A stretch of DNA of 64,000 bases from the NCBI RefSeq assembly GCF_026230105.1, contig NC_079482.1, positions 9,920,001 to 9,984,000 of the forward strand, written 5' to 3'. Below the pieces are notes generated by a model. That model worked only from the letters and a program-made list of their open reading frames with translations, did no database searches and was not told the origin of the DNA. Positions 1 to 14,864 of this stretch are shown one piece after another (the stretch's first letter is position 1; each line of letters opens with the position of its first letter). Source of the DNA: Diorhabda sublineata (Eukaryota > Arthropoda > Insecta > Coleoptera > Chrysomelidae). Position numbers and translations under genes: made by a program.

Positions 1-3000
1 TTAAGTCGGTATCTTATTGAATTCGAAATGAATCAACGTATAATTATTATAAATACAAAAAATCTATTGATGTGCAATTGTTTCTATAATAACCCTATTT
101 TCGCATATATTTGTTCGATCAATGAAAACATTTCGTATCTTTCCTTGAATATAGTAGTTAATATTTTCTACTACTGTGCTCTTCATCTCAAAGTTTTGTA
201 TGACTATATAGGTATAATTTTAGCAAACGACAATGGCATCACTTTTGAGCTCAAATGGTTTTTTATTACGATTACCTACAAATCAGTTGACTTGAATATT
301 TAGTAGTATTTCGACTTATAGTGTCGGTGTACATACTTTTTAACTCGTAAATTTCACTGAACAAGATTTCAATAATTGAAATTCAATAGTAATCCCGTTC
401 CCTTATCTTTTATGACGTAAATTAGATGAACATATTCCCTGTGCATTTCACTTTCATCCTAGTTACTTTCACAAAATTTGCGTGCAGATATAGTAGTAAA
501 TTTGGAGTGATGTATAAAAAAATTCTGGATTTTCCAACCAATCCATTTCTGGATTTCGTGTAATTACTAATACTTTTTTCTTCATTTTGCATGCTTCTTA
601 TTACTTTCTAGATCTGCATTTGATTCAAGCTCATATCGTTAGTTTGATTTTCGTATTGAAGAGGTTTTGCAATTTTTTTGTCTTGATTTTGTTTGGCGAT
701 GCAGAATGTCAATCAACGATATATGTTATGTTATATTAGAAGGAAGAAAAAAATATATCGACCTTTTTTGTCGACAGAAACAAGCGAATCAAAATAAATT
801 TAGTTGAAACCTATAAGAAATGATGATGAAATGATTTTGAGTTACATAATGAGGAAGATGAATTACTTCAGTGCACCTAGATATATTTCACCAACAATAT
901 CAACGGTTATGTTTGAATACTTCCAAGAAGAGGTTAAAATACACACAAGAATAAGAATGAATTACTACTGCTATTTTAATCACGTTTAGAATGATTCGAC
1001 TCTATGCATATTTTGTATTTTGACGTATCCAGCTTTCCAATTAGTTTTTACTTATGATATTTGATAATGCAAAAGAATTCTGTAATCTTTAAAAAGCATT
1101 GTATTTTTGTCTTATCACTTATAACTTATAACAATAAGTTCCGAACTAGTTTATTACAATAAGGTATTATTACATCGAATCAAAACTATTTCTGGAATGT
1201 TCAATGAACAAATTTATACAGAGGATCACATGATGTTTTTAGACTTTACCTATTGCTTAGTCATGTGGCTAATTTTTTTCAAATTAAGACTATCGGATAC
1301 CAAATAAATTTTTCTATGAAAAACGTAAGTGGAAAGTATAAGTTTTTATGAAAAAAGTAAATCTTCCAGTGTATGTATTTTGGTATAATGTATATACATT
1401 AGGGAATGAGGTAGCTACGGAATCTTATTCGCATTGTTCACCTCTCATTATAAGCAATATTTTCAAAAAATTTTGGTAGAGTGTGTTATAAGATCTTAGT
1501 ATATTTGTCTCGTTCATGCTATATCAAGTTTATTATAAACATGTAGATTTTGTTATGAATTTTGACTATTTTAATCGATTTTCCAATTGATTCTTAATTT
1601 TAAATTATACAGTGTGAGCTAAAGTCATAAATGAGATATTTCTGAGACGTAACCTAGGAGACATTGCATTACAACTAGCGTTATAACAAAATGCGAGTAT
1701 TACAACAAAAAAATGTTTCTCATCTACTAATGCTGTTTTACATGGGAAAAAAATTATAAATACAAAATGATTCACAACAATATCACAGTTAATAAGAGAT
1801 TATATTAATAGGTGAAAAAGAAATCTAGACACACATCACAAAATTCAAGAATATACGAACTCACTTCCAACTATAGGCAACACTGCATAAACCATGCATA
1901 AATGATTATCCGAACATCGATGAATTATCATAATATGGTATCGTAGTATTTAAATAGTTTCACATCGAATTTGATAATGCCAAATTTGGTAACCACTAGT
2001 TTTTATTATTTAAATGATGGGCTGCTCGTAAATATAGACAATATAAACAGTTATTCATTTTTATATTAATAATGAGTTATAATATCAGAAAAGAGCTTCG
2101 AAAATAATATATGATTTTACGAATATTCGGTGGAACATTTTTGTCTGTTAATGAGTTTGAGCTAGCTGTATTGGAAGTGTTCGGTAGCATTTTTCCTCCT
2201 TTGCCTTGAAATATGTTTGTATGATGTTCATTGCTTTAGTTATTAATTGCGATTTTAAGACGTTTGCTAGCTTTGTGAGAAACTTAAAAAGATGGTTACT
2301 ATTTCAACACACATTGATGCATCTATTGAAAATTCAAAGCTTTCCCTATGAAATCTTAATATAATTTTGATAAATTAGAATTTCTTACAATTTCAATATT
2401 TCCATGTACATGTATTTTTGTGTACGCTTTCTCTGATAGTGAAACAGAGAACGTTCTATCTCTATGATTGAAGCATTAAAATTTCTTCCATTTCCCATGT
2501 TATAGAAAAAGCTGCTGTAAAGTATGTAATAAGTAAGAATTAATTTTACTTTAAGATATATTAGAACTTGTGCTCAATATCATTTATCTAGTTATCTTCT
2601 TTAAATTTTGATAACTTCAAGGTCGTATATAGACATACTTATCAAACTAATTATTGCTTTCATGACGATAACAAAAACTTCTCGCATATATCTATAAAAA
2701 TTATTGAACTTCAGAGTGTTTTCTAATACGATTTTCAAAGGAAAATATTTATCAGAATTACTTCACTATCATATCAAAATAATGAGCACGTCATATGTAC
2801 ATTTTTAAAAGATCAAAGATCAAATCAATATTATTCGACCTGTATTTTTCACGTAATCTGCAATTATATCGTAAGATTCAAAATAAAAATAATAGAATGA
2901 TTAACAAAATTGAAAATAGAACTTTAAAATTTCTATAGATTTCTTTACGAAGAACTCAAAAAATGATGTAATAAGTGATTAATTGGATTGGGATAACATG

Positions 3001-3140
3001 ATGCAAGTACAACGTCATTGAGGAGGGTATCTTCAGAGTTTTTTTATTAAAACTTTTTTTTATTTAGGATTTTTTTAAAACCAGATTTCGCACGAACAGT
3101 ATTCCTGAAAATTGTGCGTCCAATAAGAAGCGATCTAATT
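1..3140. other. Gene-free AT-rich stretch
   Basis: No coding frame with protein-like character and no recognisable repeat was seen. The missing first exon of P5CS could lie here or upstream of the window. Confidence 0.5.
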
Positions 3141-3540
3141 ATAAAAAGGGAGTTGTGAGAATGATCGGGAATTTTTCTTCGAAGCTTCTGCAGAAAAAGC
3201 AGAACTTCCAAAGAATAAAAAATTCAGTTCTCGAACTCTGACATTGATGGCCAAGATTGTGGCAAACTATGACGAAAACTCACCGAATGGCTTACAAAAA
3301 AAATCTACTAAATATTTGCCGTCAAGCTCGCGTAGCATGGCAACAAAAAATGTTATTCTAGTAGAATTTTTTGAGATCAAAGAAGACATTTATGATAAAT
3401 TTACAGTATTGAATACATCATATTCTCCAAAACTGCACAGGACGGTGTATCTAAATGCCCAACATCTAAAAAATAATGTCAAGACTAAGTTACCATTGGT
3501 TCATTCATCATATAATCAAAACCAAAACCTCTATCAATAA
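3141..3540 (+). other. Unassigned open frame of about 130 codons
   Basis: The plus frame is open from just after a TAA to the stop at 3538-3540. It reads KGSCENDREFFFEASAEKA, then SSRTLTLMAKIVANYDENSP (ATG 3247), ILVEFFEIKEDIYDKF and SPKLHRTVYLNAQHLK. Composition is protein-like: charged, balanced and low in repeats. I do not recognise a family. It may be a transposon or retrogene remnant, or an exon of an unseen gene to the left. No clear splice sites frame it. Confidence 0.3.
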
Positions 3541-3949
3541 AAGATAATCGATTATTATCGTTCACTCTCAACTTGAAATCCTAATCCATACACCGCGCGG
3601 TAATCTAGCTTAGGATTAAATAAAAATAAAAAATCTAGGTATTGCGTTTTCGTCACATGAAAGAGTTTCAGCTAAGTTCTCTATTATTTTTCTTCCACTA
3701 TTGTATTAAAATGATGATAATATGAATAATGAGAAAATTAGATAACTAGAGATTACAAATTGATCATAGCTGACCTATATATAAGCGATTATATGCTTAG
3801 TAATGTGGCTTAATTACTTCAATTTTTCGATGAATTCAACAATAAGTATTGTAATCTCCAAGTTTTTCAAAAAGTCAGACGTGTTGAAAGTGCAAAGAAT
3901 TGACTCGAAATAGTTTCAAGCTTGGAAATAATTGAATCACTTGTACGTG

Positions 3950-4105
3950 GTTCTAAGCGTTTTCTTAAAACCGTCCAAAGCACTCAGTAATTCGCGAACT
4001 GACATCTTGGGGCTGTGAGTAAACGATTCTAATTCGCTTAACAATCTCTTCTTTAACTCTTGGACTTCCCCTGCTAATCCCTTCACAAACGCAAATTGTA
4101 TCTTT
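3950..4105 (-). pseudogene. Possible Tc1/mariner helix-turn-helix fragment
   Basis: Minus-strand frames give SPRVKEEIVKRIR followed by PKMSVRELLSALDGFKKTL, resembling the DNA-binding N-terminus of Tc1/mariner transposases (NPxxSxRxxAxxLxxSxxT). It is short and split over two frames, so this is tentative. Confidence 0.35.
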
Positions 4106-4819
4106 AAATTAATGATACCATCTACGTGATTTTATACTTAAATAGAGAAAGTTTATATCTAAATGTATTAAAGTTTGATGCCACCGCAGCACTAAAAAAT
4201 ATTGTGAAAAATTAGTCTGAATTGATGAGACACTTTTTGATATTTTTCATGTGATCATATAAGCATTGCATCATATTTAATCAGTTAATTATAGTGTGGA
4301 TCCGTTCGAACAAAATGTTTTATTTATAATCTGAACATTCTGCTAGTCATCCTTTCCTTTTTCTCTAAATATAGATAAGCTATACGCAAAAAATAAAACT
4401 CATCGAATGAAATTAATATATAAAACGAAAATTGGGAGATAATATGATACTCGAAGATTTTGCTCGATAATTTCAATGTTTTTATTTTATGTTTTATATT
4501 TATTGGCATAATTTTGGGAAACAATAAATAATGCGACTATAAAATAAGAAATACAATATTACTATTTAAATAAATAGTAAGACGAAAAGATTCCGAAATA
4601 GGTAGATTAATAACCTTAGATTGATGTCGTCGCTTTACGGAATTTTAGAAGTATTAGCAGCAAATTTCACAGTTGCTACCAGGGTACGGCCATTTGGTTT
4701 TACTTATTAAAAAAGATTTATAGTAATTTTTGGAAATATTGGGAGATAATGCAGCAGGATACCTAATATTAGCACGTAGATATTATACCAACTATATATT
4801 AAAGTGGGCATAAAAGAAA

Positions 4820-5150
4820 TTGTGAAACTACTGAGGTATAACAAGCATACCAGCAACAATAATCACTAGAATGATAGAGAAAGGAATAAGAAATAAAGTG
4901 AAATTTACTTGAGAGGATTCAAAATGTGGCTTTAGAAATAGAGGAACAAAAAATGATTTAATATTTACAATTAAGTGAGAAATTAATAAATAAAGATGAG
5001 GAAATCCACTTATGTTTAATGGATTTGGAGAAATCCTTTGACCAAATAAAGAGAGAAGATATATTTGAAATAATTGAAATATAGATCTGAGTAAACAACG
5101 AATTTACTACATAGAAAGGAGTTAAACAAGGATGTGTATTTAGCCCATAG
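4820..5150 (+). mobile_element. Non-LTR retrotransposon reverse transcriptase fragment
   Basis: Shifting plus frames read NYRGITSIPATITTRMIEK, CGFRNRGTKNDLIFTI, EEIHLCLMDLEKSFDQIKR and GVKQGCVFSP. These correspond to the NYRPI, QxGFRxGRxTxDxIF, DxxKAFDxV and GVxQGxxLSP blocks of LINE reverse transcriptases. Short and inactive. Confidence 0.65.
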
Positions 5151-5249
5151 GGCCTTGGAGGATGGAATCGCCGTATAAAGGAATTGATATTAGGTTAGGT
5201 TAGATTAAAACAGGTATAACGTCTATTGTGCTACTCTCTATTTTCCACA

Positions 5250-5720
5250 CTCTCATATTTTATTTATAGCTCATTTTTTAATATTTCTAACCAAGAACAA
5301 AGTTCTTCACTTTTTTTAATTCTAATTCTGCTGTTTTATCGAGGTAATTTATAGTGTCGTCCCCCATCATTTAACGTCGTTTCTTCATCTAACCAGGGCA
5401 CTGGCAAAGCAGATGCTTCATAGTCTTTTTTTCTCCATTACACTCTTTGCAAAACATGTTCGTTATAACTTCCCATTTTTGGAGTTTTGTACTAACAGTA
5501 CAATGTCCAGTTATCAATTCAATAGTCTTCGGGATTCAGTGTTTCCTGAGTCTTATCTTTCTCCCCATTGATCATTGGCCAAATCGCTCTGGATATCGTC
5601 CAATCAATTCCGTTTGACCACATATTCTTATGTTCGATTTTGATTCCTACGTCAATAACATCTTTCACCTTTAGCAAGCCCATCTGTATTAGAGTTCCCT
5701 GCCAATTCATAGTGTTCTGT
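5250..5720 (-). mobile_element. Non-LTR retrotransposon 3'-terminal coding remnant (zinc-knuckle end)
   Basis: Minus-strand frames read WSNGIDWTISRAIWPM, then ELITGHCTVSTKLQKWEVI and CKECNGEKKTMKHLLCQCPG, the LTGHxxxxxHLxxxG...CxxCxxxxEtxxHlLxxCP pattern found after RNase H in many insect LINEs. It faces away from the neighbouring reverse transcriptase fragment, so the two are probably separate insertions. Confidence 0.6.
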
Positions 5721-6172
5721 CTACTCTAGTGTCATGATGCAATTTATAATTCAAAATTAGCGATGCAAAAATTTATTAGCAACTTTCGTCATCCACAGAA
5801 TATAGACCAATTCTTTTCTTTACGTTGATATAATTGAACTGTTACATCAAATCCTATAAATCAAGTGAAAGGTTACTTAAAATAACAGTATTCGAGACAG
5901 ACAAAGTACAAGACAAGAATAATCAAATATCAAGTTGACTGTCAAGAAGAAAATATAAATTAAAAGTTTAAGTTCAACACATACTACACATTATTTATAC
6001 AAAACAATGAAAATAATAATAGTTTCCCTTATAAGTAGAAAAATTTCAAGGATTGTACATAATTTTCATCAGCTGCATCTCTTCGACTTTTGTTATTTTT
6101 ATTATTTGATAGTTTTTAATTGTGAAGTGAGGTAATCTCGGGAAGATGATGAAACATATTTCTTTCTTTCAG
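5721..6172. other. Intron or 5' region directly before the first P5CS exon seen
   Basis: AT-rich; it ends in the acceptor TTTCTTTCTTTCAG. No presequence exon was identified. Confidence 0.5.
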
Positions 6173-9100
6173 GCTGCTTTCGAAAAGAAAGGGTTAGTAG
6201 ATAGGAAACCGAGTAGTTTTTTTGACAGAAGTCAGTTGAAGTACGCGAGAAGATTAGTGGTAAAATTAGGTAGTGCTGTTATAACCAGAGAAGATGAGAA
6301 TGGACTCGCTTTAGGAAGATTGGCGTCAATAGTGGAACAAGTAAGTATAAAAATGTTTAAAACGGATATTATCATCAGTTTCACCTTCTTTTTAATGAAA
6401 AACATGAAATTATGTTGTATAGCTAATTTATTAGAATTGTTTCCAAATACATTTATTTTACATACCACCGCTTAGTTTCCAGAGTTAATTTTGAGAAATA
6501 AATGGTTCGAAGTTACAAAAAATTTATAAAGAAAGCAATAAAAATATTACAATAAGATGGTGGGGGAAGATAGAGAAATGAAAATCGTCAATAAAGTTTT
6601 GGAAAGTTTTCAATGAGGTTGAAGAGAGAGAAGGGAGAGAATTTCAAAGGACAAAGACAATGAGAAAATGACCAAAATATTTAATAAATATTTCATTGAT
6701 GTGGGTAAAAATCTAGCCACTAGTATTAATTGATTCATTACATTTGTATCCAATAATTGAGAGTGAGGTGAAACAACTTATTAAAAACGACCTGAAATTT
6801 GAAATATTAAAATCATATGATAAAATCACGCTGAAACGCTTCACATTATAATGGTCTATCCACTCACTATGATGATTAGTACTTCAAGTGAAACAGAATA
6901 ATCTCCAAAAGTATTCAAAAACAATATTGTAATATTTTTGAAACTACCAAATATTGTGAAAGCTAGAGTGGAGTTTGAAACTAGAGTGAACAAATTCTTG
7001 CCAAAATATTTTAACTCCCAATTCAGTTTAAGAAACACTATGAGTCACCTCAATATGAAATACGTTCATAAAAAAATACTATCAACGAATACATAGATAA
7101 AAATAAACCAGTAATAGGGTTCCATTCTATTATAATCCTCAGAAGATATGAAAATAATAGGTTCAGCACCTTTCTGAAAAAGTGAGATTAACGAGTCAAA
7201 ATAAAAGAATAAATAAGTATATTAAAAAAAAGTGACATGTGATGTGCCTCGAAGAACGATTTTGTGTGCTTTATTCTCACTGTTTTTATGAATATTTATT
7301 GATTAGAGAAAATAGGACGAATCTCGGTTTTGCTAGATATGTATAACGACACAAACTGGTACAATTTGAAAATATAAAATTGGAAGGGATTTGTCCGAAA
7401 TTAGAATTTGGTTGAAATGAAGATTATTATTGGTGAATTTACATTTTGCTTCACATTCTAATCGGCAACCTTTAAACAGCTATTCCAAAAGCTGATATAA
7501 TCATACAATATTTTTGTTTTAGGTAGCAGAATGCCAAAATGAAGGAAGAGAATGCATTATGGTTACTAGTGGTGCTGTTGCTTTTGGAAAACAAAGATTG
7601 ACACAAGAATTACTTATGTCCCTCTCTATGAGAGAGACTCTATCTCCTACTGATCATACACGCGAGGTGAGATCAATAACTATTTATCTGACGAATTTCA
7701 AAAAACAACACAATGCTATTTGTTGCACTAAAACCCTCCTATGACACGTAATATCAATCACTGAAATAGCCCAATTAGAACAATCCCCAAATATTAGACT
7801 TGAAAAGCAAAGGCAAAAAAATATTCAAAACTAATATGATTAGTTAATGCTCCGCAAAACCACATGGCTAAAGAGTTTTTATAGGGAGAATAGTATTGGA
7901 GAATGTGATACAGATCTGTACATTAGACCGCCATGAAATCTATCTATCTAGTCCATTGTCCAAATAAGGTGAAATGAATAGTGTAAATTTATGAACGTAA
8001 ATTCAATGTATAGATCTTGTAACAATTGTTATTGTTATAATGAATTATTAATTTGAAAGGTAAATTCAACTATTTGTTTCATCTTAGTAGATGTATTTGG
8101 ACATTTACTCAATAGATTATATTCTACTCGAAAGTGATTAACATCCATTATGCGATAAATGTGTGCTAAAAGATTATTGACCCTGATAACTATTATCAAT
8201 GTGGGTAAAACTAATTGTAATTAACAATCATTGGACGACTGAAGTTCATTATCTTTTGTTTTTGTACTAGTACAAATAGTGAGATAACCTCAAAATTAAT
8301 TAGTTCCCAATGATATCCTCATCTATTTACAGAGCTGCATGTACGGAAAAAATATCATTATTCATACACTTTTGTTTATATTCACTGCTAGCATACTGTT
8401 TGATTCGTGTTGAAAAATACACGAGTTGATAACAAATTATTGCAAATAATTTCACGTGATTCGGGTTGTAAGTAAAAATTGAAACTTTTATATCACGTCA
8501 ATTATCTTCTTAGTGTCTCCTATATAGAGGAGAGCAAATTTTCAATGGAAGAGGTACTTATGGAGTTGTCGGAAACTATGATCAGGTTAAATCGATCATG
8601 ACTTGAATGTTCAGAAACCGATCACGGTCATTATTGTTCGGAAACTGATGGAGTTAATCTGGGAGTTAACCTGGTAGACCGGAGGCTAAATACGATCAGC
8701 TGATGGGCTGTTTCATCTGTCTATGTTTTTGTAAACATCGAAAACTATTTATTTCCCAAAATAGCTGTCCACTATTAATTCCCATGAGCAACGTAATTGA
8801 TAAGATACTGAGGTTTTAGGTTTTTATACTTTTCGGTATTTCAAAATAAAAATAGCTTAAAAAAGTAATAAAAATCAAAAGTTCTTGTTTATCATGTTTG
8901 GAAACTGTGATCTAAATCTCGTTCGTTAGGATCCGCTGATGGATGATTTACCTGAACCCTGGCCATAGTTTCCGAAAAACTCTTCTATTGTGAAAAAATG
9001 CTCTATTTATGAGCATAATCTGCTTCTAACTTCACACATTTAGCTTAGCAAGTTTACAATTTTTCAAACTATCCCAAAAAATATATTCCGTAAGGTACGC

Positions 9101-12100
9101 GCTGCCCTCATCACTCCATCGTCCTGAAAACTCTTTCTACTAACTGTTTTTTTGAATTTGGAAACAGAAAGTGATCGAAGAGGGCCCGATGGATGAGAGA
9201 ATAAATTGTAATTCAGTTAAGATAATATTTTTGCAAATATAATGGATGGGTGAGCAGACGCAATCTCGTGATGAAAGAAAACTGTTTTCTTCAACATGCT
9301 GTTTTCCCTTGATTTTGTCATCAAAACGTGTCAACGAATCAGTATAATATCGATAAATTATTGTTTGTCCGTTCTCTAAATAATCAATGAAGATTGTTTT
9401 AGTAGCAGCACGTCTTTGGGTGAAAGAATATAAGGAAATACTTTTAATAGCAAAGAATAACTTAAGAATCATTACATGGAACCATGAGAAATTATCTATC
9501 AAAAGCATACATTTCATAATGAGGGACTATTTCGAAAAAGTGAATGTTTGATGTGTCGTCGACTTACAAATTCTGTAAAGATTTACTAACGAATTTCCTT
9601 CGAATATTTGATAGAATTATTCCTTTCAACATTCCACACAAAACATAACCGAATGACTAATAGTAAGTTTTGTTAAAGACGGTTTTGGACAATAAGTGTG
9701 ATATGCTGGTCTGCTAGATACCCAGACCTCACAATAATAGATTTTTTTGTGTGGAGAAAGGTAAAAATCAATAATATCAAGAACCCAATAAATTGGTGAA
9801 ATATTAGAAAAGAGAGTTACTCGTGCAGCCCAGTCAATGACTAGAGAACAAGTGTAGGCGGCTTTTAAACATAAGACAAAAATATGTTGTAAAATACGTA
9901 GATAAAGGAGGAGGGTTAATCGAAACTACTTCCTCTTTTCTTTAGTCACTACATATTTGTGTTAAACGAGTAGAATTAAGTCAAATATGAATTCATTTAT
10001 TATTTAAAATGTTAACTATGGTGACTGCAGAAACTAATATCCATTCCTAACCTAGATGATCTAAAATCAGTGAAATTTTAGTTATGGAGGTCGGAATACT
10101 ATCCATTTTGATTTTGAGGCAACTGCCGTGAAGGTGGTAGCACTTGATCTTGAACTTTAACAGTGTGACATTTTATTTGATATGTAAGTTTTATTATTGA
10201 TATTGTACCTTATGTTACTAGGAGTAGAAGGCTATCATCATTGATGAGCACAGATTTCTGCACTGCCTAGGCGATAGGCCTAGGATATAATTATACGCTT
10301 GAAGAAAAAAATCTTTTACGTATCCTTGGAAAAATTTTTATCCTATATGTCGCATCCATTCACGAGATCATAATCTCATCACCAAGAAGTGTAGCTTAAC
10401 TTCTTCGAAAAGTTTGCAAGAAAATGTTCGTTAAATCAAAGCAGCAAAAAAAATATTTTTCGGGTACTGCCAGTGGGTGTACTTACGGCATGTAATTCAT
10501 ATTAGTGGTGTTATCCTCAAAACCGATAATTTCTTTGTAATTCTTTCTAGTTACGTGAAAAAATTGTATGCTTTCCGAAATTTTTGATGTTTTGAGTGCT
10601 AAAATGTAAAATTTAATGACAATTTTCATTTCTAGGATGCCGTAGCATTGGTCGAACCTAGAGCAGCGGCTGCAGTAGGACAATCAGGTCTTATGTCCCT
10701 CTACGATGCTATGTTTTCTCAATACGGTGTGAAAATAGCACAAGTTTTAGTGACTAAAGCTGATTTCTACAACGAGGAAACCAGAAAAAACCTAATAAGC
10801 ACCTTAACAGAATTAATTAGTTTGAATATCGTGCCTATCATTAACACAAATGATGCGGTTTCACCGCCACCACAAATAGACGAACCTATTGGTGATAAAC
10901 CTGGAAAGAGGGGTATTTCAATCAAAGATAATGATAGTTTGGCAGCCATGTTGGCTGCAGAGATACAATCTGATCTGCTTATATTGATGTCTGATGTTGA
11001 TGGAATTTACAACAAGCCACCATGGGAAACAGGAGCTAAGTTCTTACATACTTTCACATCTGATCAACGAAATACAATTGAATACGGGCAAAAGAGTAAA
11101 GTTGGTACTGGAGGTATGGATTCTAAGGTTAATTCAGCTACATGGGCTTTGGACAGGGGCGTGTCTGTGGTTATTTGTAATGGAACATTGGATAAAGCTA
11201 TCAAAACTATTCTTTCAGGAAGAAAAGTTGGTACATTTTTTACTGAACATTCTCTCTGTGGATCTGTTTCTTCTGAAGTAGTTGCAGAAAATGGTGTGTA
11301 CATATTATCTAACCTCTTACTTGTACACTCTAGATTTTTTAATGCGATGATATTTTCTAATATGCTTCAAACAAATATTTTTTCGACTTTAATTTTGTTT
11401 TTTCAATTTTGCCAGCGTTTTTCAACCTGCAGGGCTCGCTTGGGAGGTAGTAGCTCATCAAAATAAATAAAGGGATGATCACTTTTAAAAAAAAATTGAT
11501 TCGCAGAAAGAGAACAGAAATGATATTCATTCTGACATTACAAAAAATTGAGTTCAGTATACGTTTACATTAATATTCTATTTAATTATAATAAAAGCTC
11601 TTATATCAGTGAAAATTGGGGAATAATTAAATTAATTAAAACTAATCAACAATAATAAGTATTGTCAAATAACAATATAGGGCGAACGAAACTAGAAATA
11701 AACTCGTCAATACAAAAATAAAATTGTATTAAATAATTATTATTGACTTTCTTGAGCGGGCCTCATACAGAAAAGATATATTACAACTTGCCACTCTAAA
11801 TACTATGGTTATATTCAGTCGAAATCTATATTTTGTCTTTAAATCAGTCATCGTAGAAAAAGCCTCGAAAATGTAGAATGATTAAAATATCAGTAATATA
11901 CGTAATGCTCGTGTACAGTAAAGTCTATTTTTTTTCTGTAGAAAAATAAAAAAATAAACCTATTCCGTTAAAAATGGAGAGAAAATTTAACATTGTGTTT
12001 TTTTGCAGCAAGAATTGGTAGTCGCATTTTAGCCTCTCTGTCACCAGACCAACGGGTATCTTGCATTCATACTTTAGCCGATCTTTTAATTAGTAAACAA

Positions 12101-14864
12101 GCAACAATTCTAGATGCCAATCAAAAGGACCTACAGGAAAGTGCGAAAGTAGGTTTGGCCAAGCCACTCTTATCGAGATTATCATTAACTCCTGCGAAAC
12201 TCAAAAATCTTTCGATAGGTCTGAAACAAATAGCAGACAGTAGCCACAACAATGTAGGTAGAGTGATAAAGAGAACCAAATTGGCTGATGGCTTGATATT
12301 GAAACAAATAACAGTACCCATCGGAGTACTGATGGTTATTTTTGAGTCTAGACCGGATTCCTTACCACAAGTAGCTGCTCTTGCGATTGCTTCAGGTAAT
12401 GGATTATTGTTAAAAGGTGGCAAGGAAGCCATGCATAGTAATAAAGCTCTTATGGAAGTAGTTACTGAAGCATTGAAAACTGTTGGAGCAGAAAAAGCTA
12501 TATCATTAGTGAGTATCTATTCATAGTACGTTAGTAAACAATTGGGTCTTGGCTGTTTTACCTGTTATGTAACATAATCTTGTATTAATTATGAAAAATG
12601 ATACATAAACTAAGCACATAGTGAAAATATATGATTAATTGCAACAATTGCATAATGGTGATATATATAAGCTGATTTATAACTTCCACCGTCTCTAAAG
12701 GCGAACTTATTTGTGATTAGGGCGAGTAAAAGTGGTTAGTGATTCTGTGTTGTTCAGCTCCATCCTCCAACTAAAAAAAATTCTGAAAGAAGAAGTATAC
12801 ACAACGATATATGAAAGCGAAAAAGTCTTGGAATTTTAACTTTCAAAGTAGACTGAGGAAATGAAATTCAAGGGTTAGAAGACCCCTACATGATGTTAGC
12901 TAGCAATTGCTCAAGTTATTATTCTCCAAGAATTCTAATATCACTTATCAGAATGACTAAGGAGGCATTTAATATACGAGTATATATTATCAAAACTTTA
13001 TACAGAATCCAATATCCAAATGCTAATAGCGACCGTCTAGAGTCCGCGTTACTAAATTAAACTAAACGAGCATGTACAAACTTGTTTACCAAGTTGGATG
13101 AAAAATGTCACAAAAAATGATCGTGATTCTTTTCATTCCTATTTGAATTTCATTAGTCGCAGTAATTAACTGAGGGCTACATGTTATTTATCATAATTAC
13201 ATAGCATCGGCACAAAGCGTGAATAGGCTTATAAATTTCTAATTTCTCGATTATGGATATGGTGACGCAATTTATTGAATAGTTACCGATATTATTCGAA
13301 GAATAACAGTGATAGATGCTTTTTGTGAAACTAATGATTAAATGAAATAATAGTTTTCCCTCTTTGAAAATAAAAGAGATTGAAAAAAAGGGTAAAGAAT
13401 AGACGATTTTTTATATTAACATCGACTTTCCTACTAGGTATCTACGAGAGATGAAATCAGTGATTTATTATCGATGGAAAATCATATAGACTTAATTATT
13501 CCTAGAGGTTCGAACGAATTGGTTCGAAGTATTCAAAAACAAAGTCAAAACATTCCAGTTTTAGGACATGCTGAAGGTAAGCGTCTGTTTCTGAATTCTC
13601 GACCACAAAATATAAATTTTTTAGTATTAGTATTATCATGGTAATAATAATAACGATGTTTCAGGTATTTGTCACGTGTACGTAGATAAGGACGCGGATT
13701 TAGAGAAAGCTATAAAAATAGTTAAAGATTCAAAATGTGACTACCCCGCAGCCTGCAACGCCATGGAAACTCTTCTAATTCACAAAGACCTTATGAACGG
13801 ATCATTTTTCACAGATATTTGTAGTATGCTTAAGCAGGAGGGAGTTAAGCTGAACGCTGGACCAGTTCTTCATCAAATGCTCACTTTCGGTCCACCAGCT
13901 GTTAAAACTATGAAACATGAATATAGTGCTCTTGAATGCTGTATTGAGGTTGTTGATGGTATTGAAGAGGCTATTAAACATATTCATAATTACGGTAGTG
14001 CACATACCGATGTTATCGTAACTGAAAACAGTAAGTAACTTTTTGTTCATCGTTGAAATGAGCAATAATACTGAATAAATCTAGGCAACACAGACCACAG
14101 AGTAAATATTATTCATTCAAACTCATTATATCAGCTTTAAAGTTGATTTTTATGAAATAATACGTCATGGACTAACCTATTTATCAAATCAAATCAAAAT
14201 CTTTGACTCTTTGTCGCGAGTTCTTTTTGCCTTTTATTGTTATTTAACAAAAGCTAAGTTAGAGAAATGCATTGATTTTTTCTAAATTTTTCTTTCAAAC
14301 ACCAATTCTATATTATTCTTGAATGTAATCGAGTTGGTAAGTAACTCAGTGTATAGACCCAGGTCACTGAATTTAGTGGGCCCTTGTACAAGTCTATACA
14401 ACGACTGAACTCTTTTCCAACAAGTAAATTATTTTTAAAATTTTTATTTCTGAAGTTGATACACATACATTTTTGTTGTGTAAATCCAAATCTGGCTTTT
14501 TACATAATTCATAGTTTTAGAGAAACGGTAAGCGGAAATTGGTGTACGTAAAATGTGGATAACAAGAGGAAAGCACGTAAAACTGAGTCCTAGGTATTCT
14601 TAAATATGAGTATTCTTCCTCTTGTGATTTTTTCGTAAACATCTTGCTTTATGTGAATCGATAGCAAGATTATGCAAGTAGAGCTACAATTTGCTCTCTA
14701 GGGTAGATTGTGAAGATAAGAGGAAGTCAAGCTTAATTCCAATTTTTTATGCAAAGCGATGCAGATTCATGGTAATCGGAGGAAGTACCTCATTTTTACC
14801 TTGTTATCCTGGACTAGATATACTATCATTAAAACAACTTGTGGCGGGTAATCCTCTCTCTCTC

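Noticed and set aside
5190..5203. TTAGGTTAGGTTAG, resembling the insect telomere repeat
   Set aside because: Fewer than three units inside LINE-rich DNA; far too short for a telomeric tract or a clear interstitial one.
11294..11466. Extension of the third P5CS exon frame past 11293
   Set aside because: Homology stops exactly at the donor at 11294, and the next exon joins in phase; the extra codons are intron.
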